DNA from: Clostridium sp.
GTDB lineage: Bacteria > Bacteroidota > Bacteroidia > Bacteroidales > Muribaculaceae
Assembly (NCBI GenBank): GCA_023663805.1
Contig: JAMPGR010000012.1
Coordinates: 1 to 36,838, forward strand
DNA length: 36,838 nt
Reading direction: 5' to 3'
How positions within the stretch are numbered: position 1 is the first letter of the stretch; every line of letters starts with the position of its first letter. This document shows positions 9,722-16,701 of this stretch, one piece after another. The position numbers were made by a program, and so were the translations under genes. The notes beneath the pieces were generated by a model. That model was given only the letters and a program-made list of their open reading frames with translations. It made no database searches and was not told where the DNA came from.

Positions 9722-9729
9722 TAATTTTG
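9722..9729 (+). promoter_or_regulatory. -7 promoter box of the secreted-protein cluster
   Basis: TAATTTTG matches TAnnTTTG exactly, 41 bases upstream of the first ATG (9770), in a markedly AT-rich segment. A TTG at 9702-9704 is spaced 17 bases away, shorter than the usual 19-21, so the -33 element is unclear. It probably drives the genes from 9770 to at least 16562, which are separated by only 43 and 33 bases. Confidence 0.6.
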
Positions 9730-9769
9730 CATTTTAATTGGACGGAAAATAATCAATTTAACCATAACA

Positions 9770-11611
9770 ATGAAGAAAACTCTACTTGTACTGCTCGGAT
9801 CTGTTCTGACAGCCCTCGCTTCTCATGCCGGCGAATATGTCTACAGCATGTGCGGCGACGGCGAGATCCAGGGACTCGGTGTCCGCGAAGCCGGCGTGAC
9901 CTACAGCGCGGCTATCGAAGTTCCCGAGAATGTCGCCCAGTCGATGATCGGAAGCAAGGTGACCGGTGTCAGCCTCGGTTTTGCCCAGGGAACGAACAAA
10001 GTCACCTATCTCTATCTGACCTACGACCTCAACGAGGCTCCCTTCTACGAAGAGGAGGTTCGCGTCAAGGTCAACCAGTTCAACGACTACACCTACCAGA
10101 CCCCTTACACAATCGAGGGGAAGAAATTCTACATCGGCTACCGCTATCGTGCCAATACATCGTCGGGCAATCCGATTGGTTTCGACGGCGACGAGGCCGG
10201 AGGAAGCTCGCTGTTCGCCCATTTCGGTGCTCGCTACGACGACACGGAGATGGAATGGATGACGGCCGAACACTATGGCAACCTCTGCCTGAAGGCAATC
10301 ATCGAAGGTGAGAATCTTCCGAAGAACGCCGTCATTCCCGCAGGTATCTCGGCCGACAAAAATGCCGACGTCAATGCGACATCTGAATTCACCCTTCGCT
10401 TCCGCAACCTTTCGACTGAGCCGGTCAATAAAATAAGTGTAAAGGTGACGGCCCAGGGTGTCGAAAAGACCCGTGACATTACTCTTCCGGCTGCAGTCCC
10501 GGCCGACGGTTACGGCGAAGTCCGCCTCAGCGCCGTCTTCACAGCCGAGGAACTCGATGCGAAACTGAGCGCACAGATCCTCTCGGTCAACGGCAGCGAA
10601 AATCTTTTTGCAACCGAGTCGAGCAACGCAACCCTGATTGTTTCGAACTATGTCTATCCCCGCGTGATTGTCTCTGAGAAACATTCCGGAACGACCTGCG
10701 GATGGTGTCCGAGAGGAATCGTCGCATTCGACCGTATGTATGAGGCACATCCCGAGACTTTCATCGGAATCTCGATTCAGAATTATTCGTCGGCTGACCC
10801 GATGTACTGTGGCGCATACGCCGAATTCGACAACAGAAACCTGTCGGGCGCACCCTCGGCGCTTGTCTCGCGCAACCGGGAGATTGGCTGTACGAACGCT
10901 ACGCCCGACCAACTCGCGAGCGCCTATAACAAACTCGAAGGTGTCGTCAATGTTCGTCTGAAGATTTACGCCGAGATGGAAGAGGGTTCGACAACCCAGT
11001 TGAACACAACGACTACAGCCGAATTCGGCACACCCGAGGAGGAAGCCGGCTACGGTATCGCGGTCGTCGTCACCGAAGATGGCCTCGGTCCCTACAAACA
11101 GAGCAACAGTTATGCCGGCGGTTCGAGCGGCTCGATGGACGGATGGGAAAATCGCGAGTCGCGTTACTCGATGATTTATAATCATATCGCCCGTACGGTC
11201 GTCGATGTCTACGGTGCGACCGAATCTATTCCGGCCGTAATCGAACAAGGCGTTCGCTACGAACATCTGCGCGATGTCACACTGAAACCCGAATGGGTCA
11301 AAGAGAACCTGACCGTCATTGCCCTACTGATCAACACGAAGACCGGCGAAATCGTAACGGCCGCAAAATGCCCGGTCGGTACGCCATATTCCTCGATCGG
11401 CGAAGTTGTCGGCGATAAAAGCCAGATTGCTGTCGAGGTACTCGAAGGCACAATCAAAGTCTCGGGCTCCGAAAGCGCTGCAATCTGGTCAATCGACGGC
11501 CAGTTGGTTGCTTCGCAGCCCGGCGGCGAGATCAGCGTTGCCCCCGGCATCTATGTTGTCCGCGCTACGGCCGCAGGGAAAACTGTTACCCGCAAAGTTG
11601 CCGTACGCTAA
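9770..11611 (+). CDS. Secreted Omp28-like protein with T9SS C-terminal sorting domain
   Basis: This 613-aa protein starts with a signal peptide (MKKTLLVLLGSVLTALASHA, cleavage near residue 20). Residues 22-180 form a beta-rich module. Residues about 195-290 are Ig-like. Residues 295-480 match the Omp28-related family, with a thioredoxin-like CGWC motif at 310-313 (KHSGTTCGWCPRG) followed by a pattern GAPSALVSRN. The last about 70 residues (IWSIDGQLVA...GIYVVRATAAGKTVTRKVAVR) are a type A T9SS sorting domain, which directs export across the outer membrane and, usually, surface attachment. It is the first gene of a run of five cargo genes. Whether CGWC is redox-active in this family is not established. 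The Omp28-like call is good and the role unknown. Confidence 0.85.
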   Translation: MKKTLLVLLGSVLTALASHAGEYVYSMCGDGEIQGLGVREAGVTYSAAIEVPENVAQSMIGSKVTGVSLGFAQGTNKVTYLYLTYDLNEAPFYEEEVRVKVNQFNDYTYQTPYTIEGKKFYIGYRYRANTSSGNPIGFDGDEAGGSSLFAHFGARYDDTEMEWMTAEHYGNLCLKAIIEGENLPKNAVIPAGISADKNADVNATSEFTLRFRNLSTEPVNKISVKVTAQGVEKTRDITLPAAVPADGYGEVRLSAVFTAEELDAKLSAQILSVNGSENLFATESSNATLIVSNYVYPRVIVSEKHSGTTCGWCPRGIVAFDRMYEAHPETFIGISIQNYSSADPMYCGAYAEFDNRNLSGAPSALVSRNREIGCTNATPDQLASAYNKLEGVVNVRLKIYAEMEEGSTTQLNTTTTAEFGTPEEEAGYGIAVVVTEDGLGPYKQSNSYAGGSSGSMDGWENRESRYSMIYNHIARTVVDVYGATESIPAVIEQGVRYEHLRDVTLKPEWVKENLTVIALLINTKTGEIVTAAKCPVGTPYSSIGEVVGDKSQIAVEVLEGTIKVSGSESAAIWSIDGQLVASQPGGEISVAPGIYVVRATAAGKTVTRKVAVR

Positions 11612-11654
11612 GACCGATTCCAAGAGATAAACCAAATCACAACAAACTGATAAA

Positions 11655-13286
11655 ATGAAACAGTCATTCACTCTGTTTGCTCCGGCATCCGTCGCGATGG
11701 CAATGATGGCCACAACAGCCGGTGCTTCAGTTCGTGTTCCGGTATCGCAATCTCCGGTCTACGAGACGTTGGCTTCGACAAAAGCAGTCGAAGAGGAGAC
11801 GTTCGTTTCGATCGGAAAGGGTACATACCGCGACAATTTCGTCCAGTCCTGGTGGACCATTCCGGTCTATCCCGAAACCGAAGTCGAGATTTTCGAGAGC
11901 ACGACGACCCCCGGACGCTACCGTGTCATGAACCCCTACCGCGATTATCCCTCGGAAGAACTCTTCGGATCCCCCGGTGTTGTCGACCAGAAGGATTATT
12001 ATATCACGATTGACGCCTCCGATCCGGTTCATGTCTTTATCGAGACCTCCCATACTGGTTTCGAAGTCGGCGGAGGTCAGGAACTGGTCATCGGATCAAT
12101 CGCCGATGACTACTACAACAACCGATACGGCAACTGGATTCTGGCTGATCGCGAGGGGGTCTGCGGCAAGATTGTCGACGGCGAGATTACCTTCCCGCCA
12201 AACTCCCTGATTGTATTCCTCCAGCCGATTGGTGAGCCTGAAATCGAAGATCCGTTGTGGCTTCAGACAAACGGTGCCGGTATGTTCCGCGTCAAACTTC
12301 CCGGAGCCCCCGATCTCGATATAGATATCGAACTTGCCGGAATTAACGACGACCACACCGAACTGACCTACACACTTCTTCTGGGCGAATCAATCGAGTT
12401 TGCGAAGGTTGCTTTGGTCGAGGGTGACTATTCCGACGAAACTGCCGACGAAATCAAGGATGGAACGATTGCTTCGACGGAGGTCAGAACCTCAGGTTCG
12501 TTCGTTACCCCCTATGTCGGCGACGGTAACTACACACTCTATGCGATTCCCTATCTCGAAGGAACTCCCCGAAAGATTACCCATCTGACCCACGATATTG
12601 CCTACGACGAATCGGAGTGGCGTAAATGCGGACAGGCTTTGTTCCACGAAGCGATTGTCGGCTCTCCGGAATACCATAACCAGTATTTCTTCTGGCAAGA
12701 GGATGAATATCTTGTCGAAATCGAGGAGAACCGAGCCACTCCCGGCATTGTCCGTCTCGTCAATCCTTACGGGTCTGGTTACCGCTATTATACCCCTGAC
12801 GAATATGACTCAAGCCATAACCATTACCTCGTCATAAACGGCGCAGACCCGAACGCCGTCTATATCGAATATGCCGACGACCTCGGTCTCGATTTCGGTT
12901 ACGACTGGATAAAAATCTGGTCCAGAGCCGCCCGTTCTTTCGAGCAGGGATTCACGAAAGAGGATATCGCAGCCGAGGGTACGTTCGGAAAGTATGAAAA
13001 CTACGAATTTACTTTCCCGAAGGCTTCGATTCTCCTGATGTTCTCCCCGAACCCTACAGGCTGGTATGGGGCCAACCAGAGTGGCAATACGAGCCTCAAG
13101 GTCAGCCCTGGTCAGATTGTCGGCGGAACGGCGACTGCTATCGGGACAATCTCCGGCGACGACAACGACTCGACCGAGCGCTACTATACCGTCGGGGGTG
13201 TCGAACTCCGTTCGCTTGATGGCGCGGCTCCCGGCGTCTATATCGTCCGTCGCGGTTCGGCAACCGAAAAGCGCGTTGTCCGCTAA
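11655..13286 (+). CDS. Secreted duplicated-domain protein with T9SS C-terminal sorting domain
   Basis: This 543-aa protein has a signal peptide (MKQSFTLFAPASVAMAMMATTAGAS). It contains two diverged copies of one about 140-residue beta-rich domain, near residues 50-190 and 318-455. Each copy contains a 'E.E.....TPG..R.vNPY' strand (ESTTTPGRYRVMNPY and ENRATPGIVRLVNPY), a 'dyyi.IdA.dP..V.IE' strand and a closing 'fTFP..sil..f.P'. Between them lies an FN3-like segment (DIDIELAGINDDHTELTYTLLLG). The tail YYTVGGVELRSLDGAAPGVYIVRRGSATEKRVVR is a short T9SS sorting domain. The gene begins 43 bases after the Omp28-like gene, so it is probably in the same transcript. I do not recognise the duplicated domain as an enzyme. 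Surface location is well supported; function is unknown. Confidence 0.82.
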   Translation: MKQSFTLFAPASVAMAMMATTAGASVRVPVSQSPVYETLASTKAVEEETFVSIGKGTYRDNFVQSWWTIPVYPETEVEIFESTTTPGRYRVMNPYRDYPSEELFGSPGVVDQKDYYITIDASDPVHVFIETSHTGFEVGGGQELVIGSIADDYYNNRYGNWILADREGVCGKIVDGEITFPPNSLIVFLQPIGEPEIEDPLWLQTNGAGMFRVKLPGAPDLDIDIELAGINDDHTELTYTLLLGESIEFAKVALVEGDYSDETADEIKDGTIASTEVRTSGSFVTPYVGDGNYTLYAIPYLEGTPRKITHLTHDIAYDESEWRKCGQALFHEAIVGSPEYHNQYFFWQEDEYLVEIEENRATPGIVRLVNPYGSGYRYYTPDEYDSSHNHYLVINGADPNAVYIEYADDLGLDFGYDWIKIWSRAARSFEQGFTKEDIAAEGTFGKYENYEFTFPKASILLMFSPNPTGWYGANQSGNTSLKVSPGQIVGGTATAIGTISGDDNDSTERYYTVGGVELRSLDGAAPGVYIVRRGSATEKRVVR

Positions 13287-13319
13287 TTTTTACAAGTATC
13301 AACAATTAATCAATCGAAT

Positions 13320-16300
13320 ATGAACAAACTGCTTAAACCGCTCTGCCTGACGGCGACCGTCTCGGCCATTGGCCTGACTCTCTCCGCCCAGACTGTCTCG
13401 GAGTTTCCCCCGCTGCTTCGCTCGGCGGCCGAAACCGCCCAGACCGCTCTCCCGTCGGGCCGGATGCGCGCCCCGCTGAACACCGAGCGCGAACTCGGCG
13501 TCCACATCTTCGGCGCGACCAACTACGACTACGACCGGGCCCACCACTACACCTGGCTCTGGTCTGAGAAACACTACAACCTCGACAAGATTGCGACGGT
13601 CTACCGCGAGGGTGACGAAGAGGAGGAATACGAACCCTCGATGTACCGCCTCGTCGCCGGCGCATGGCTCGGCGACGCTTACTATGGCTTCCGTGTAAAA
13701 GACTATACATACGTAACATACATCGACTCGTGGGTCAGAGTCAACCCGTTTACCGGCGAGTGGTCCGTTGTCAACAATCTGTCGAACTACAAGTCCAACT
13801 GGCCGAGAATCGTCGATATCGCCCTTAATCCGAAGACGGGTGTTACATATGGTCTCGCTGAGAACGACAACGGAACGGTCTCGAGCCGCATCATGCTGAT
13901 CAACAAGACCGAGGGGATCTGGGCCCATACGGTTAAGAGCCTGGATGAATACTACTTCGCCGGATCGTTCAACTACGACGGCAAGTTGTATGCCATCCGC
14001 TGGACCTACACCAGCGACGGAACCATCACCGGCACCCAGCTCGATATTTTCGACGAGGATTTCGAAGTCGAATCATCCTTCCCGATCACAGTCGACGGCC
14101 GTGCATTCATCAGTTACTACCAGCACGGTCTCGAATTCGATTATACGACCGGTGATCTCTGGTGGACCGCAACGAACTATCAGGGTGAACAATATCTCGT
14201 CAAGATCAACCCCGACGACGGAACGACCGTAAACAAGGGTGTCCCCGGAATAGGCGAATCGCTTGTCGGCCTCTATATCGACTATAAGACCGCCGAATCG
14301 CGCACAGCCCCCGCACTCGTCTCCGGCCTCTCCTGTAATGTCGATTTCGACGGCGCAAACAAGGTCGAGTTGTCCTGGACAAACCCGACGACACAGTGGA
14401 ACCGCTTCTCGCTGAAGAATCTCGCCGAGGTACGTATCTACCGCGACAATTACGACTCCGAGCCGGTAGCCACTCTCGACGCCACCGATAAAGCAGGCCA
14501 GCAGATGTCCTGGACCGACCAGACAACTCAGGGCATCCACAAGTATTACGTTGTTGCCTGCGCTCCCGCCGGAGTCCGCGGTGTGCCCGACGACATCAAT
14601 GTCTTCGTCGGCAAGGATGCCCCCGGTCCGGTCAACAACCTTTTCGCCTCGACCTCTGACGGCAAGTCGGTCAACCTCTCCTGGTCTGTCCCGACAATCG
14701 GCGACAACGACGGCTGGTTCGACGACTCGAATCTGACCTATACGATCACCCGTCTGCCCGACGGCGCCAAGTTCGAGAGAATTACCGGTACATCATGGAC
14801 CGACAAGGATATCCCCGAGGTACAGTCCTACAGTTATCTCGTCGCGGCTGTCAACGCCGAGGGAACCGGTACGGCTGTCGAGTCGAACGCCCTGATTGCC
14901 GGACAAAGTGTGCTCGTTCCCTTCCGGACTGATTTCGCCACGAAGGTCGACGCCGACCGCTTCACCGTTCTCGACAAGAACTACGACGGCCTTACGTTCG
15001 TCTATGACTTCAATACCAACCGACTGCGCAACACACTGAAACTGCTCTCGGACAATTCATCGAACGACGATATCCTCGTTTCTCCCGCGCTGTCGGTCAA
15101 GAAGGGTATGTCTTATAGGGTTGTCTACACGATGAGCGCCGGATGCTACGGATCGTCGGACCGCATTATGTTCCACGACTTCGCCTTCACCGGAGGCAAC
15201 GCTGCGACAATCGAAGGTCAGTCAAAGATCCTCGGCCGTCTCGAGGAGTATGAGACCGAAGGGAACTATCCCGAGTGGACTCTTACGAACTATTTTACAG
15301 CCGAGGAAACCGGTGAATACTATGTCGGCCTTGAGATCCTGACGAAGGATGAGGAGTATATGTGGTATTATGTCGAAGGTTTCGAAATCACCGAAGCCCA
15401 CGACGACGATCTCGCCGCAGAGAAACTCGAGACCTATCTCCATACGAGTACGATCAAACCGAACCAGTTCAAGGTACATGTCCTCAATAACGGCAACAAC
15501 CGTCAGACGAACTATGAGGTTCAGGTCGCTGCAATCAACCGCCGCGGCGAACGCGTAGTGATCGCTTCGACAACGGATGTCCCCGCCCTGAACTCCCACG
15601 CATCGGCTGTCATCTCCCTGACAGGTAACGGAGGCCAGCTCGGCATGGTCGACTATGTCGGTATCGTCAAACTCGACGGCGACGGCAACAGCGACAACAA
15701 CGAGACCCCTGCCGTGACGGTACAGGCCGAAGAAGCCGATCCGTTCAATCTGACAATCAACCGGAACAACGAGATTACCTCGACCCTGAACCCGATGAAC
15801 CACTTCAGCGCTGCAACCGCCTCGCAGACAATCTACACCCCGGCTCTGACCGGTCTGAAGTCTGACGAACCGCTCCGCGTTACCCGTCTCGCCTGGGAAT
15901 ATGAAGGTCGTGCATCGTTCGACGGAACGATCGTAAAGGTCTATCTCGAAACAACCGACAAGGCCGGATTCGCCAGCGGCGAAACGACCTTTATCCCGGT
16001 CACCTCCGAGCCCTACTTCGCGACGGAGTTCCGAGTCGAGACCGGTACGCACTATGTCGTCGCCGACCTCGACGATGTCTTCGAATTCGACCCGTCGAAG
16101 AATCTGCTGGTAACCGTCTCGAAATATGAGACAGGCCACAGCGACTACCTGATGGTATTCCGCGCCTTCGACAACAATTGGAATCTCGCGCAGTTCCATT
16201 CGATGACATGGAAGGGCGCCAACGAGTTCGTTCCCGCATCTCGGTCGAACACCGGAACGCGCTATCCCGAGGCTCCTGTTCTTCATATGGCTATCGAGAA

Positions 16301-16562
16301 CTATACTGCGGCCGGTATCGATGATATCGCCGTCGTCGAAGGCGGATCGGTCTATTACGATCCTTCCGAGTCGGCTCTCGTTGTCAATTACCTAGATGTC
16401 ACTTCTGTTTCCGCCTATACCGTCGACGGCCAGCTCTACACGACCGTCGCCAACACAGCGAAGAGCGACCGAATCTCTATTAATCTCCCTACCGGAAGCT
16501 ATATCCTGAGCGCGAATCTCGCATCGGGACGCACGGTTTCCGTCAAGGTAATGATCCGATAA
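13320..16562 (+). CDS. Large secreted FN3/jelly-roll protein with T9SS C-terminal sorting domain
   Basis: This 1080-aa protein starts with a signal peptide (residues 1-23, ending SAQ). The region 35-330 looks like a beta-propeller-type repeat domain (recurrent 'G.lYai.w', 'dl.t..vt..v..l'). Two FN3 domains follow at about 335-430 and 435-530. A jelly-roll of the choice-of-anchor/cleaved-adhesin kind follows at about 535-700 (VPFRTDFATKVDADRFTV...DDILVSPALSVKKGMSYRVVY), then a CARDB-like domain (about 705-800). A module at about 820-985 resembles the repeat of the next gene, and a T9SS sorting tail closes the protein (GSYILSANLASGRTVSVKVMIR). It begins 33 bases after the preceding gene. The architecture suggests a surface adhesin or scaffolding protein; no catalytic motif is evident. 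Confidence 0.85.
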   Translation: MNKLLKPLCLTATVSAIGLTLSAQTVSEFPPLLRSAAETAQTALPSGRMRAPLNTERELGVHIFGATNYDYDRAHHYTWLWSEKHYNLDKIATVYREGDEEEEYEPSMYRLVAGAWLGDAYYGFRVKDYTYVTYIDSWVRVNPFTGEWSVVNNLSNYKSNWPRIVDIALNPKTGVTYGLAENDNGTVSSRIMLINKTEGIWAHTVKSLDEYYFAGSFNYDGKLYAIRWTYTSDGTITGTQLDIFDEDFEVESSFPITVDGRAFISYYQHGLEFDYTTGDLWWTATNYQGEQYLVKINPDDGTTVNKGVPGIGESLVGLYIDYKTAESRTAPALVSGLSCNVDFDGANKVELSWTNPTTQWNRFSLKNLAEVRIYRDNYDSEPVATLDATDKAGQQMSWTDQTTQGIHKYYVVACAPAGVRGVPDDINVFVGKDAPGPVNNLFASTSDGKSVNLSWSVPTIGDNDGWFDDSNLTYTITRLPDGAKFERITGTSWTDKDIPEVQSYSYLVAAVNAEGTGTAVESNALIAGQSVLVPFRTDFATKVDADRFTVLDKNYDGLTFVYDFNTNRLRNTLKLLSDNSSNDDILVSPALSVKKGMSYRVVYTMSAGCYGSSDRIMFHDFAFTGGNAATIEGQSKILGRLEEYETEGNYPEWTLTNYFTAEETGEYYVGLEILTKDEEYMWYYVEGFEITEAHDDDLAAEKLETYLHTSTIKPNQFKVHVLNNGNNRQTNYEVQVAAINRRGERVVIASTTDVPALNSHASAVISLTGNGGQLGMVDYVGIVKLDGDGNSDNNETPAVTVQAEEADPFNLTINRNNEITSTLNPMNHFSAATASQTIYTPALTGLKSDEPLRVTRLAWEYEGRASFDGTIVKVYLETTDKAGFASGETTFIPVTSEPYFATEFRVETGTHYVVADLDDVFEFDPSKNLLVTVSKYETGHSDYLMVFRAFDNNWNLAQFHSMTWKGANEFVPASRSNTGTRYPEAPVLHMAIENYTAAGIDDIAVVEGGSVYYDPSESALVVNYLDVTSVSAYTVDGQLYTTVANTAKSDRISINLPTGSYILSANLASGRTVSVKVMIR

Positions 16563-16572
16563 GTTAATACTG

Positions 16573-16629
16573 AAGACCGATAAACGGCCCCGGCGGTTTA
16601 TCCCTGTCAAGCCGTTTGTCGGTCTTTTT
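16573..16629 (+). terminator. Strong intrinsic terminator inside the secreted-protein cluster
   Basis: AAGACCGATAAACGGC (16573-16588) pairs over 16 positions with GCCGTTTGTCGGTCTT (16611-16626), with one G-U pair, and is followed by T residues to 16629. No TAnnTTTG box lies between it and the next gene at 16702, so expression of the next gene would depend on read-through or an unrecognised promoter. Confidence 0.85.
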
Positions 16630-16672
16630 AACACACACATCAACACACACGCACACACACAACACACACATC
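16630..16672 (+). repeat. Interrupted AC dinucleotide tract in the 5' region of a surface-protein gene
   Basis: About 43 bases consist almost only of A and C, as AC/CA dinucleotide runs broken by short CATCAA and G interruptions, with ACACACACATCAA occurring twice. It lies between the terminator hairpin and the ATG at 16702. Such simple repeats can change length by slippage. Here it would lie in the leader of the 920-aa cargo gene. Confidence 0.8.
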
Positions 16673-16701
16673 AATAACAACTTATCAAATCAACAAAAAA
16701 A

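Noticed and set aside
9782..11266. 494-codon minus-strand frame opposite the Omp28-like gene
   Set aside because: The plus strand has a signal peptide, CGWC motif and sorting domain; the antisense frame has none of these and no plausible start context.
16630..16672. AC-rich tract considered as a CRISPR-like or tandem protein-coding repeat
   Set aside because: It is a simple dinucleotide tract without spacer-repeat regularity and lies outside any coding frame.
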